A DNA stretch of 64,000 nucleotides from Streptomyces sp. NRRL F-4489 (lineage in GTDB: Bacteria; Actinomycetota; Actinomycetes; Streptomycetales; Streptomycetaceae): assembly GCF_001509485.1 (NCBI RefSeq), contig NZ_LLZI01000158.1, positions 9,088 to 73,087 of the forward strand. The letters run 5' to 3'. How positions within the stretch are numbered: the stretch's first letter is position 1; every line of letters starts with the position of its first letter. The notes below the pieces were generated by a model. That model did no database searches. It was not told the origin of the DNA and saw only the letters and a list, made by a program, of their open reading frames with translations. This document shows, one piece after another, positions 17,867 to 26,278 of the stretch. The position numbers and the translations under genes were made by a program.

Positions 17867-19336
17867 TCAGCGGCGGAGGCGGCGCGGGGTGAAGGTGAGG
17901 AGCGCGCCGCCGAGCAGGGCGACGGTGCCGGCCAGGACGGCGAGGGCGGTCAGCGTGCCGTGGTCGGCGGCGCCGGTCGCGGCCAGGCCGCCGGAGGTGT
18001 TGCCGCCGCTGCCGGACGTTCCGGAGGTGCCCGAGGTGCTGGTGGAGCCCGTGGTGCCGGAGGTGCCCGACGTGCCGCCCGTGGTGCCGCCGCCGGACGA
18101 CGAACCGCCCGTGGTGCCGCCGGGCTGGGCCGCGGTGTCCAGGGTGAGCGAGGCACCGGGGTCCTTCTCCGGGGTGCAGGTGGTGGTCGTACCGAGCGCG
18201 TTGACGGTGAGCACGCCCGGGGTGAGGGTGGCCCGGCCGGTGGCACCGGGGCGGTAGGTGCCCTTGAGGTCCGGGATCTCGATCGGCTGGCCGGACTTGA
18301 TGGGCTGGTCGTTGGCGGGTCCCTCGACCCGCACCGCGCCCTTGTCGGCGCCGCCCACCTTCACGTCCATCGACGGTTTCACCGAGCCCTTGGGGATGTC
18401 CGCCGGGCTGTCCATCACCGACTTGGCGAAGTGCACCGTCAGGTCGTAACCGCCGCCCTTCTTCACCCCGTTGATCTGCACCGGCGAGGTGGCCTTCTTG
18501 TCCCCGATGGGCGTCTTGCAGGCGTACGGGACCTCCACCTCCTTGCCCTTGTAGGCGGTGCCGTCGGGGTCGCCCCCGGAGCCGCCGGTGGTCGTCCCGC
18601 CCTGGGTACCGGCGGTGGTGCCGGACGTTCCTCCGGACGTCCCTCCGGACGTGCTGCTGCCGCCGCTGGTCGTACCGCCGGACGTACTGGAACCGCCCGA
18701 GGTCGTACCGCCGGTGCCCGGGTCGCCCCCGGTGGAGCCGCCGCCGTCCGTCACCTTGATGGTGACCGCCGGGGGCACCGTCTCCTTGGGGGTGCACTTG
18801 GTGTCCGTGGAGATCGGCTTGCTGACGTTGATGGTGTACGCCCCGGGGGTCAGGGTGACCTCCCCGGGGGCGGTGAGCTTCAGCGTGCCCTTCATGGCGG
18901 ACAGCTTCATGGGGCTGTTCTTCGGGATCGGCGGGTTCTGGCGCGGGCCCTGCACCGTGAGGTCCCCGCTCTGCGCCCCGCCGACCTTGAGCGTGCCGGT
19001 CGGCTGGACGGTGTCCTGGGCCAGGTCCAGGATGCCCGGGTTCGGCGAGGCCGCCTGGAGGGTCGTCACGACGACCTGGACCGCGTCGCCGACCTTGGCG
19101 GTGGCGGGCGCGGTCACCTCCACCTTGGTGGTGCCCTCGACGGGCGGCAGCCCCGAGATCGGCGGCGGCTGGCACTCCGTCCGGTACGCCACCGCGGCGG
19201 CCTGGGCGCTACCGGCGGCGGTGAGTACGCCCGCCCCGGCGAGGGCCAGCGCGGCCGCCGCGGCCACGCCCGTTCTGCTGCGCCGCCCGGCCGGCCTGGG
19301 CGGCCCGATCGGCCTTGTCGGCCTCATCAACGTCAT
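17867..19336 (-). CDS. sortase-anchored surface protein, two repeat domains
   Basis: 489 aa, not a known family. Signal peptide ~1-46 (cleavage after SAQA), domain A ~50-195, a Gly/Ser/Thr linker, domain B ~258-395, a second low-complexity linker, then a cell-wall sorting signal: LAATG at 451-455, a hydrophobic helix and a basic tail (PRRLRR). LAxTG is the motif used by class E sortases of Streptomyces. Domain B (YACKTPIGDKK... to TTTTCTPEKD) is clearly homologous to the single domain of the gene at 21772-22488, with two conserved Cys; domain A is a more distant copy. A DUF6801-like beta-sandwich is possible. Last gene of a four-gene operon: its ATG shares one base with the previous stop (TGATG). 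Confidence 0.8.
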   Translation of the reverse strand: MTLMRPTRPIGPPRPAGRRSRTGVAAAAALALAGAGVLTAAGSAQAAAVAYRTECQPPPISGLPPVEGTTKVEVTAPATAKVGDAVQVVVTTLQAASPNPGILDLAQDTVQPTGTLKVGGAQSGDLTVQGPRQNPPIPKNSPMKLSAMKGTLKLTAPGEVTLTPGAYTINVSKPISTDTKCTPKETVPPAVTIKVTDGGGSTGGDPGTGGTTSGGSSTSGGTTSGGSSTSGGTSGGTSGTTAGTQGGTTTGGSGGDPDGTAYKGKEVEVPYACKTPIGDKKATSPVQINGVKKGGGYDLTVHFAKSVMDSPADIPKGSVKPSMDVKVGGADKGAVRVEGPANDQPIKSGQPIEIPDLKGTYRPGATGRATLTPGVLTVNALGTTTTCTPEKDPGASLTLDTAAQPGGTTGGSSSGGGTTGGTSGTSGTTGSTSTSGTSGTSGSGGNTSGGLAATGAADHGTLTALAVLAGTVALLGGALLTFTPRRLRR

Positions 19337-20688
19337 CACGCGGAACCTTTCGACGGGGGTCGTGGGGTTGCTGTGGTGGACGGTGCGGTGTCCGGGGTGA
19401 ACCACGGCAGGCCGGCGGCGCCCGGGGGCGGCCCGCCGGCGGGGGCGTGGTCGGGGTGGGGGTCGGTGGCCTGGAGGTCGGTGGCCTCGGTATCGGTGGC
19501 CTGACCGGTGGCCAGGGGGTCGGTGGCGTGGCCGGTGGCCAGGGGGTCGGTGGCGTGGCCGGTGGCCAGGGGGATGGTGGCGTGGCCGGTGGCCAGGGGG
19601 TCGGTGGTGTCGGCGGGACGGCGCCATAGGGGGCGCCGGACGCGCGTGGCGGTACCGGGGCGCGGGGCGGTACCGGGGCGCGGGGCGGTCTCCGGGTGCG
19701 CGGGGGCGCCGGAGCGCCGGGCCCCGGCTCGTACGGGCGCGGGGCGGTGCGGCCGCACCCGGTCGACGACCGCTATGCCGATCCGGAAGACCGCCGCCGG
19801 GACGACCACGCACAGCAGCACCCAGAACAGCGTCACGCCCCACGGCCGGCCCACCCGCCACGGCTGCTCGACCAGCAGCCGGCCGCCGTACCGCAGCGAG
19901 ACCACGTAGTCGCCGTGCGCGCCGGCGGCCAGCTCCACCGGGAGCCGGACCTCGGCCCGTCGCCCGGCGGGGACGGTGCCGCGCCACCGCTGGTCCTCCC
20001 ACTTCGGCGGGTAGACGCCGTGCCCGGTGCCGACCTGGAAGACCGGGTCGCGGGCCGGCGCGGAGCCGAGGTTGCCGACCGTGACGACCAGCTCGCGCTG
20101 CGGCGGGGCGCCGAACCACGTGAGCAGCCCGCTGCTGCCGGTCAGCCGGGGCCGGTCCAGTACGGCCAGCCGGCCGCCGCTGACGTCCTGGGGCAGCGGC
20201 GCCACCGGGTGCCCGGCCACCTTGAACGCGGCGTCCGCGGCGGCCGCCGGGCCGGTCACCGCCGCCACGTGCACGACGCAGGGGCAGGGCTTGGGCGGTT
20301 CGGCGACCGGGAGGACCCGGCGGAAGGCGCCGCGATCGTCGGTGGTGACGGTCCGGCCGTCGCCGTTGGCGCAGGAGTTGGTGCCGCCGATCATGTTCTG
20401 CCCGCAGATCAGCAGCGTGAGCAGGGTGTGCGGGCGCCAGCCGCGCCCGGTGACGGTGACGCTCCCGCCTGCCCCGGCCTCCTTCTCGGAAACGGCCACG
20501 GACGGCGCCCCGCCGTCCTCCGCGGCCCGGGCCTGCGCCGCTTGGGCCGCCGCCACGGGCACTACGGGCCCGACGGTCAGCAGGGCCAGCACGAGCGACC
20601 CGAGCAACGCCATGAGCCCCACCGCACCGCCGCGCCCCATAGGCCCGGTCCCACCGGTCCCACCCATCCCACCCATCCCGCCGTTCAC
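19336..20688 (-). CDS. exported membrane protein of the surface operon
   Basis: 450 aa, not a known family. GTG start at 20688 overlaps the upstream stop (GTGA). After an N-terminal hydrophobic segment (~18-40) comes an extracellular Ig-like domain resembling the neocarzinostatin/IPT type: SVTVTGRGWRPHTLLTLLIC, with Cys residues in LICGQ, NSCANGDG and KPCPCVV. A second beta domain follows (LVVTVGNLGSAPARDPVFQV, DYVVSLRYGG). One membrane helix at ~295-318 (VTLFWVLLCVVVPAAVFRI) leads to a ~130-residue Pro/Arg/Thr-rich cytoplasmic tail with four DPLATGHAT repeats. It sits between a DUF916-like protein and a sortase substrate and probably works with them at the wall. Confidence 0.75.
   Translation of the reverse strand: MNGGMGGMGGTGGTGPMGRGGAVGLMALLGSLVLALLTVGPVVPVAAAQAAQARAAEDGGAPSVAVSEKEAGAGGSVTVTGRGWRPHTLLTLLICGQNMIGGTNSCANGDGRTVTTDDRGAFRRVLPVAEPPKPCPCVVHVAAVTGPAAAADAAFKVAGHPVAPLPQDVSGGRLAVLDRPRLTGSSGLLTWFGAPPQRELVVTVGNLGSAPARDPVFQVGTGHGVYPPKWEDQRWRGTVPAGRRAEVRLPVELAAGAHGDYVVSLRYGGRLLVEQPWRVGRPWGVTLFWVLLCVVVPAAVFRIGIAVVDRVRPHRPAPVRAGARRSGAPAHPETAPRPGTAPRPGTATRVRRPLWRRPADTTDPLATGHATIPLATGHATDPLATGHATDPLATGQATDTEATDLQATDPHPDHAPAGGPPPGAAGLPWFTPDTAPSTTATPRPPSKGSA
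19507..19614. repeat. 27-base tandem repeat inside a coding region
   Basis: Three full copies of a 27-base unit (19507-19533, 19534-19560, 19561-19587) and a fourth that diverges near its end. On the minus strand each encodes nine residues, DPLATGHAT or close variants, in the cytoplasmic tail of the protein at 19336-20688. The length is a multiple of three, so copy number can change without breaking the frame. Confidence 0.9.
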
Positions 20689-21749
20689 CCGCGCACCCCT
20701 GATCCCGTCCTCGTCCTCGGTTCCGTCTGCGGTTCGGCCTGCGGTTCCGTCCGCGGTTCGGTCCTCGTGGCGCCGCCCATATGCCGCGTACGTCCCGTAC
20801 GCCGCGTACGTCGTGCAAGCCCCACGCGCCGTCTCCGCAGCACCGCCCAGCCGCCGCCCCCGCCCGCCGCCGCGGCGAGCAGGGCGCCCCCGGAGGCCCA
20901 GGGGACGGCCGTGTAGCGGGTGGTGGCGGTGTCGCGGGCGCCGTCCTCGGCGGTGGCGGTGAGGGTGACCCGCACCGCGTCCAGGGCGGGCGGATCGGGC
21001 CAGGTCTCGGTGCGTTCGGCGCGGCCGCCGGGCGGCAGGGCGGCCGGCAGGGCGCGGGCGGGCCGGCGCAGCAGCGGGCCGAAGAGGCCGTCCGCGCGGA
21101 CCGCCAGCCGGGGGCGGAGCGCGGTGGTCCCGCGGTTGACGAGGGTGTAGCGGATCTCGGCGTTGCCGCCGGCCCGGCGCACCGCCAGGTGCTCGACGGT
21201 CAGCGCGGCGAGCGCGGCCCCGGTGACCCGCAGCCGCACCGGAATCCGGGCCCGCGCACCGGACCCGCTCCCGGTGACGGTGAGGGTGCCGGTACGGCTC
21301 CCGGGGGCGGCGTCGCGCGGCACCGTCACGGTGAACGGGACCCGCGCCCGGGTCCGCGCCGGAACGGTCACCTCCGCCGTGCCGAAGGCCAGCCACGCCC
21401 CCGTACCGCCGTCTCCGGAAGGCCGTACCGTGACCGGCCGCCCCGTAGGGTTGCGCACCTCCAGCCGGTCCGTGAGGACCGTGCCGGGCGCGCCCTCCAG
21501 GTAGAACGCCGCCCGGTCGGGCCCGTCCGGAACCGCCGACCAGCCCGCCGCGCGCCCGTCCGCCACCGGCCGGACCGCAGCCGCCACCGGCCGCACCGGA
21601 CCAGCGACCGCCACCGGACTCACCCGATCCGCGACCGCCACCGGGCTCACCGGACGAGCGTCCGCCACCGGACTCCCCCCTCCCCCGGCCGCCACGAAGG
21701 CCGCCACGAAGAGCCCCGCGACGGCCGCCACCCAGGGACGGAACGGCAT
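20685..21749 (-). CDS. DUF916-like membrane-anchored surface protein
   Basis: 354 aa. Signal peptide ~1-22, a Pro/Val/Ala repeat spacer with SPVAVA units (~33-63), then a DUF916-like beta domain ~75-165: AAFYLEGAPGTVLTDRLEV, RNPTGRPVTV, FTVTVPRDAAPGSRTGTLTV. In Firmicutes, DUF916 proteins (WxL-interacting proteins) bind peptidoglycan and partner with WxL surface proteins. A second beta region (IRYTLVNRGTTALRPRL) follows, then one membrane helix (~300-320) and an Arg-rich tail with RTEP/QTEP repeats. AGGAGG lies 5 bases before the ATG. Second gene of the operon; no WxL protein is present, and the sortase substrates beside it may take that role. Confidence 0.75.
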   Translation of the reverse strand: MPFRPWVAAVAGLFVAAFVAAGGGGSPVADARPVSPVAVADRVSPVAVAGPVRPVAAAVRPVADGRAAGWSAVPDGPDRAAFYLEGAPGTVLTDRLEVRNPTGRPVTVRPSGDGGTGAWLAFGTAEVTVPARTRARVPFTVTVPRDAAPGSRTGTLTVTGSGSGARARIPVRLRVTGAALAALTVEHLAVRRAGGNAEIRYTLVNRGTTALRPRLAVRADGLFGPLLRRPARALPAALPPGGRAERTETWPDPPALDAVRVTLTATAEDGARDTATTRYTAVPWASGGALLAAAAGGGGGWAVLRRRRVGLARRTRRTGRTRHMGGATRTEPRTEPQAEPQTEPRTRTGSGVRG

Positions 21750-21771
21750 CGCCGCCTCCTCCCCGTACGCG

Positions 21772-22488
21772 TCAGGCCCGCTGCTGACGGCGGGTCAGCC
21801 AGAGCACACCGGCCGCGCCCGCCAGCAGGACCGTGCCGCCGAGGGTGCCCAGGGCGAGGGCGGAGTCCGCCGGTCCGGTCTGCGGCAGCTGCCCGCCGCC
21901 GGACCCGCCGGCCGCCCCCGAGGCGCCGCCGCTCCCGCCGCTCGCGCCCCCGCCGCCCTTGACGTCCAGCGTCAGCGACGGCTTGGGGTGGTTGGCCGGG
22001 GTGCAGGTCGTGGTGGTGCCCAGCGCCTTGATGGTGAGCGTGGACGCCGTGAGGGTGACCTTGCCGCTCGCCTTCGGGGTGTACGTACCGCTCAAGTCGC
22101 TGATCTTGATAGGGGTGTTGGCCGGTATCGCCTGGTCGTTGGGCGGGCCGGTGACCGCCACCGTGCCGCTCTCGGCGCCGCCCAGCTGGATCAGCGCGCT
22201 GGGGTTCATCGCGCCCTTGCCCAGTTCGACGGGGCTGGACGAGACGCCCTTCTGGAAGGACATCACCAGCTTGTACGAACCGCCGCTGGGCGTCCCCTTG
22301 ATGTCGATGGGCGAGACCGCCCCCTTGTTGCCGATCGGCGTCTTGCACTGGTAGTTGACGTCGACGACCTCGGCGTACGCGGCGGGCGCGGTGAACAGCA
22401 CCGCCGTCCCGGCCGCCGTCGCCGCGGCCGCGGCCAGCCCGGCCGCCCGCCGCGGCCGCCTGCCGTGCTGTGCGTGGAAGCGGGCCAC
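21772..22488 (-). CDS. sortase-anchored surface protein, single domain
   Basis: 238 aa, GTG start after GAGAGGGG. Signal peptide ~1-39 (cleavage after AAYA), one beta-rich domain ~40-175 with two Cys (NYQCKTPIG at the start and TTTTCTP at the end, plausibly one disulfide), a Gly/Ser-rich linker, and an LPQTG sorting signal at 201-205 followed by a hydrophobic helix and RRQQRA. The domain is homologous to both repeats of the operon's last gene. First gene of the four-gene operon, 22 bases before the DUF916-like gene. Note the different sorting motifs in the two paralogues, LPQTG here and LAATG there. Confidence 0.82.
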   Translation of the reverse strand: MARFHAQHGRRPRRAAGLAAAAATAAGTAVLFTAPAAYAEVVDVNYQCKTPIGNKGAVSPIDIKGTPSGGSYKLVMSFQKGVSSSPVELGKGAMNPSALIQLGGAESGTVAVTGPPNDQAIPANTPIKISDLSGTYTPKASGKVTLTASTLTIKALGTTTTCTPANHPKPSLTLDVKGGGGASGGSGGASGAAGGSGGGQLPQTGPADSALALGTLGGTVLLAGAAGVLWLTRRQQRA

Positions 22489-22677
22489 CTCGACTTCCCC
22501 TCTCCGGTCGGCGCGCCGCCGAAGGTTACTGACGGCACATCAGATTGGGCGTCAAGGTACGCCCGGGAGGGTGCCGAGGGAAGGCACAGGGCGGCCCCGA
22601 TACGGGACGGGGCCCATATACGACACGGCGCGGGCCCCGGGGCCCGCGCGCGCAACGGTCTCGTGCCCGCCGCCCCT

Positions 22678-23166
22678 TCAGGACGGCGCGGCCAGCTCCG
22701 CCCAGACGGTCTTGCCGGCGCCGTCGGCGTTGCGCACCACGCCCCAGTCCAGGCAGAGCCGCTGCACGATGAACATGCCGTGGCCGCCGGGGCGCCCGGG
22801 GCGGTGCGGGCTGCGCGGCGCCGGGGAGCCCGCGCCCAGGTCGCTGACCTCCAGGCGGAGCACCTTGGCCACACGGCGCAGCCGGAGCTCCTCGGGGCCC
22901 TCGGCGTGCAGGCAGGCGTTGGTGACCAGCTCGGAGACGACGAGCAGCACGTCCTCGGCCGCGGCCCGCTGGTCGGCGGTGGCCGCCGGCAGCCAGCCCC
23001 AGTCCTGGAGCGCCTCGCGGGCGAAGTCCCGGGCCCGGGCGACGGTGCCCCGGGTCCCCGCCAGGCGCAGCCGGCGGATCTGACCTGCCGGTACGGCGGC
23101 GGAAGCACCGGCGCCGACCGGCTCCGGGCCGAGATCGCCCGGCGGGTACGGCCGGGTGGTGCTCAT
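22678..23166 (-). CDS. anti-sigma factor-type ATP-binding protein (RsbW-like)
   Basis: 162 aa with a GHKL/HATPase_c_2 domain. N-box VVSELVTNACLHA (Glu and Asn for Mg-ATP), G1-like LEVSDLGAGSP, and the lid region GGHGMFIVQRLCLDWGV. RsbW-like kinases hold a sigma-B-type factor and phosphorylate a STAS antagonist to keep it off. The STAS gene lies 171 bases upstream on the same strand and a sigma factor is divergent from it, so this is a complete switch. In S. coelicolor the corresponding proteins near sigI are called PrsI and ArsI; I do not assign those names gene by gene. Some Streptomyces proteins of this type are not kinases, so activity is inferred. Confidence 0.85.
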   Translation of the reverse strand: MSTTRPYPPGDLGPEPVGAGASAAVPAGQIRRLRLAGTRGTVARARDFAREALQDWGWLPAATADQRAAAEDVLLVVSELVTNACLHAEGPEELRLRRVAKVLRLEVSDLGAGSPAPRSPHRPGRPGGHGMFIVQRLCLDWGVVRNADGAGKTVWAELAAPS

Positions 23167-23337
23167 CAGCGCTTCACCTCACCGATTCGCCTGTTCACGG
23201 ACAACAGTTAACTGATTGATTCAACGGATCCAGGTGTCTCCTGCCCGAGCGGACCGTGAGAACACCCACTTGTTGGGTACGGGAGCTGTGATACCGGCTA
23301 CCTGCCCGGAAGGCATCCTTCCGGACGGCCGCGCGGA

Positions 23338-23706
23338 TCAGTCGGCCAGGGCCGCTTCGAGCGAGTCGTGCACCGTGAAAACGGCGTCCGCGCCGGTGAT
23401 CTCGAACACCCGGGCCACCACCGGCTGCATCCCGGCCAGGTGGACGCCGCCCCCCGCGGCCTCCGCCTTCAGGCGGGCGCCCAGCAGGACGTTCAGCCCG
23501 GTGGAGTCCATGAAATCGAGGCGTGAGCAGTCCACCACGAGGCGTGCGTAGCCGTCGTCGACGCAGCCTTCCAGTGATTCCCGCAACAGATCCGCGGTGT
23601 GGTGATCCAGCTCACCGGCGACGGTCACGACCGCGCTGGCGCCGTGCTGGCGGATCTCGACGTGAAGCCGGCCCCGGCTTGCACTGCCGACCGTCCCGCG
23701 GTCCAT
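23338..23706 (-). CDS. STAS anti-sigma factor antagonist
   Basis: 122 aa. STAS domain with AVVTVAGELDHHTADLLRES and the phosphorylation loop LDFMDSTGLNVLLGA, whose Ser is the usual target of the RsbW-type kinase; the Asp-Ser-Thr-Gly core is intact. When unphosphorylated it binds the anti-sigma factor and frees sigma. I chose ATG 23706 because AGAGGGG lies ~9 bases upstream; an in-frame start at 23754 would add 16 residues. It reads away from the sigma gene, so the promoters of both lie in the 272-base gap 23707-23978. Confidence 0.88.
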   Translation of the reverse strand: MDRGTVGSASRGRLHVEIRQHGASAVVTVAGELDHHTADLLRESLEGCVDDGYARLVVDCSRLDFMDSTGLNVLLGARLKAEAAGGGVHLAGMQPVVARVFEITGADAVFTVHDSLEAALAD

Positions 23707-23978
23707 GCGAGCGCACCCCTCTTGCTGCCTAGACGACTGTTTTGGTGACGACATTGCTTACGACTGCGCGTGTCGAACCCTACGCCTTCCTGACGCGCGC
23801 CGGTAGCCGAAGAAAGGGCATAGCCGATCAATACGGACAGCGGCCACTTGCCTTCTTGCGGCGAAGACAGGTAGGCGTAGAAGGACACATTCGAAACGGC
23901 CGGCTTTGGAGGCGCCGCACACCGCAGCTTCACGCAGAGGCTTCGGCAGCCATATGCCGAGAACGATGGAGGAGACAC

Positions 23979-24917
23979 ATGTCACCCCGGCTCGACGAAT
24001 TGCGCACCGACGACCCCCGGAAGACCGCATCGTCGACACCCCTGCCCGATACCACCGGGCTTATCCCTTCCCCGTCGCACGCCCCGGACGCCGAGTCCCC
24101 GAGCGTGCCCGATATCGACGGTCTGCCCGAGATCCCACCCTTTGACGAAGTGGGTCCGGTAGATGCCAGGGCGCTGTCGAAAACCCTCTTCGAGCGCCTG
24201 GAATCGCTGGAAGAAGGCACCCACGAATTCGCGTACGTGCGCAACACGCTGGTCGAACTGAACCTCGCGCTGGTGAAGTTCGCGGCCTCCCGGTTCCGCT
24301 CCCGCAGCGAGCCCATGGAGGACATCGTCCAGGTCGGCACCATCGGGCTGATCAAGGCGATCGACCGCTTCGAGCTCGGCCGCGGCGTGGAGTTCCCGAC
24401 CTTCGCGATGCCGACCATCGTCGGCGAGATAAAGCGCTTCTTCCGCGACACCAGCTGGTCGGTGCGGGTCCCGCGCCGGCTCCAGGAACTCCGCCTGGAC
24501 CTGGCCAAGGCCGGTGACGAGCTGGCCCAGCAGCTCGACCGCGCCCCCACCGTCGGCGAGCTGGCCGAACGCCTCGGCATCACCAAGGACGAGGTCGTCG
24601 AGGGCATGGCCGCGAGCAACGCCTACACGGCGAGCTCGCTGGACGCCCAGCCGGAGGAGGACGACACCGAGGGCGCGCTGGCCGACCGGATCGGCTACGA
24701 GGACCACGGCCTCGAGGGCATCGAGTACGTCGAGTCGCTGAAGCCGCTGATCGCCGAACTCCCGCAGCGGGACCGGAAGATCCTCTCCCTGCGGTTCGTC
24801 GCCAATATGACGCAGTCCGAGATCGGCGAGGAGCTGGGCATCTCCCAGATGCACGTCTCCCGGCTGCTCTCCCGCACCCTGGCCCGGCTCCGCAAGGGCC
24901 TGATGATCGAGGAGTAG
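23979..24917 (+). CDS. sigI: sigma-B/F/G-type RNA polymerase sigma factor
   Basis: 312 aa. Group 3 sigma factor: regions 2.1-2.4 at ~75-150 (NLALVKFAASRF, MEDIVQVGTIGLIKAIDRF, FPTFAMPTIVGEIKRFFRD), region 3 at ~165-215 (RLQELRLDLAKA, PTVGELAERLGI) and region 4 with helix-turn-helix at ~250-308 (LPQRDRKILSLRFVANMTQ, SEIGEELGISQMHVSRLLS). GGAGGAG precedes the ATG. The symbol rests on synteny with S. coelicolor sigI, which also lies beside the hut genes and beside an anti-sigma/antagonist pair; other paralogues (sigB, sigF, sigH) have similar sequence, so the family is certain and the exact orthologue likely. Confidence 0.85.
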   Translation: MSPRLDELRTDDPRKTASSTPLPDTTGLIPSPSHAPDAESPSVPDIDGLPEIPPFDEVGPVDARALSKTLFERLESLEEGTHEFAYVRNTLVELNLALVKFAASRFRSRSEPMEDIVQVGTIGLIKAIDRFELGRGVEFPTFAMPTIVGEIKRFFRDTSWSVRVPRRLQELRLDLAKAGDELAQQLDRAPTVGELAERLGITKDEVVEGMAASNAYTASSLDAQPEEDDTEGALADRIGYEDHGLEGIEYVESLKPLIAELPQRDRKILSLRFVANMTQSEIGEELGISQMHVSRLLSRTLARLRKGLMIEE

Positions 24918-24966
24918 CCCGCGGTCGCGCCGGCCCGCCGCGGCCGGCGGGCGCACCCGCGCAGAC

Positions 24967-25002
24967 GAGGGCCCGCCCCGGCAGTGTCCGGGACGGGCCC
25001 TC
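24967..25002. terminator. bidirectional terminator, sigI / hut operon
   Basis: A 15-pair stem with one mismatch (GAGGGCCCGCCCCGG against CCGGGACGGGCCCTC) and a 6-base loop, between two convergent genes. Confidence 0.8.
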
Positions 25003-25037
25003 GGTGCGTCCGGGGCCGCCGGCGCCCGGCAGCGGGC

Positions 25038-26219
25038 CTACAGGCGCGCGCCCTTGTGCCACACGTCCGTCACCAGGGGGACGCCCGGCCGGTAGGCGAG
25101 GTGGACGTGCGAGGGCGCGTCCAGCAGGAGCAGGTCGGCGCGGGCGCCGGGGGCGATCCGGCCGACGTCGTCGCGGCGCAGCGCCCGGGCGCCGCCGGCG
25201 GTCGCCGACCACACCGCCTCGTCGGGCGTCATCCCCATGTCGCGGACGGCCAGCGCGATGCAGAACGGCATCGAACTGGTGAAGGACGAGCCGGGGTTGC
25301 AGTCCGTGGAGAGCGCCACGGTGGCGCCCGCGTCGAGCAGCGGGCGGGCGTCGGGCCACTGCGCGCGGGTGGAGAACTCGGCGCCCGGCAGGAGCGTGGC
25401 GACGGTGTCCGACTGGGCCAGCGCGTCGATGTCGGCGGCGGTGAGGTGGGTGCAGTGGTCGGCGGAGGCGGCGCCCAGTTCGACGGCGAGCTGGACGCCG
25501 GGTCCGTGGCCGAGCTGGTTGGCGTGCACCCGGGGGACGAGGCCCTTGGCCTTTCCGGCGGTCAGGACGGCGCGCGCCTGGTCGCCGTCGAAGGCGCCGC
25601 GTTCGCAGAAGACGTCGACCCAGCGGGCGTGCGGGGCGCAGGCGTCCAGCATCGGGCCGGTGACCAGGTCGACGTAGCCGGCCGGGTCGTCGGCGTAGTC
25701 CGGGGAGACGATGTGCGCGCCGAGGAAGGTGACCTCGTCGGTGTGCGCGGCGGCGATCCGCACCGCGCGGGCCTCGTCCTCGACGGTCAGGCCGTAGCCG
25801 GACTTGACCTCCTGGGTGGTGGTGCCCTGGCGCAGGCCCTCGGCGAGGTAGCGGGCGACGTTGGCGTGCAGGGCGGCGTCGTCGGCGGCGCGGGTGGCGG
25901 CGACGGTGGTGCGGATGCCGCCGGCGGAGTACGGGCGGCCGGACATCCGGGCGTTGAACTCCTCGGTGCGATCGCCGGCGAAGACCAGGTGGGAGTGGGA
26001 GTCGACGAAGCCGGGCAGGCCCGCGCGGCCGGCGGCGTCGACGGCGTTGTCAGTGGCGGGTGCTTTGCTTGAGGGACCGACCCAGGCGATGCGGTCGCCG
26101 TCGATGACGACCGCGGCGTCCTGGATCAGACCGAGGGGGCCTTCACCGAGGGAGGGGTCGTTGGTGACGAGCTGGGCGATGTGGGTGATGGCGGTGGTCG
26201 GCGCGGAGGTCGTCGTCAT
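25038..26219 (-). CDS. hutI: imidazolonepropionase
   Basis: 393 aa. Amidohydrolase-superfamily enzyme that opens 4-imidazolone-5-propionate to N-formimino-L-glutamate, step 3 of histidine breakdown. Metal ligands His75 and His77 in [17 protein letters not shown], the substrate loop QEVKSGYGL, His of RVHANQLGH and DHCTHL, and Asp in [16 protein letters not shown] are present. Last gene of the hut operon, 59 bases after hutF. A strong terminator follows at 24967-25002. Confidence 0.95.
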   Translation of the reverse strand: MTTTSAPTTAITHIAQLVTNDPSLGEGPLGLIQDAAVVIDGDRIAWVGPSSKAPATDNAVDAAGRAGLPGFVDSHSHLVFAGDRTEEFNARMSGRPYSAGGIRTTVAATRAADDAALHANVARYLAEGLRQGTTTQEVKSGYGLTVEDEARAVRIAAAHTDEVTFLGAHIVSPDYADDPAGYVDLVTGPMLDACAPHARWVDVFCERGAFDGDQARAVLTAGKAKGLVPRVHANQLGHGPGVQLAVELGAASADHCTHLTAADIDALAQSDTVATLLPGAEFSTRAQWPDARPLLDAGATVALSTDCNPGSSFTSSMPFCIALAVRDMGMTPDEAVWSATAGGARALRRDDVGRIAPGARADLLLLDAPSHVHLAYRPGVPLVTDVWHKGARL

Positions 26220-26278
26220 CGCGGGGGTGCTCTCCTTCGTCCGCGGGCCGGGCGGCCCGGGCTTCGGGCGGGTGGGGG

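Noticed and set aside
19501..19620. CRISPR array
   Set aside because: The repeats are contiguous 27-base units without spacers and lie in a reading frame.
17867..22488. True WxL system
   Set aside because: The anchored domains have no Trp-x-Leu motifs, so the WxL name is not justified even though one partner is DUF916-like.
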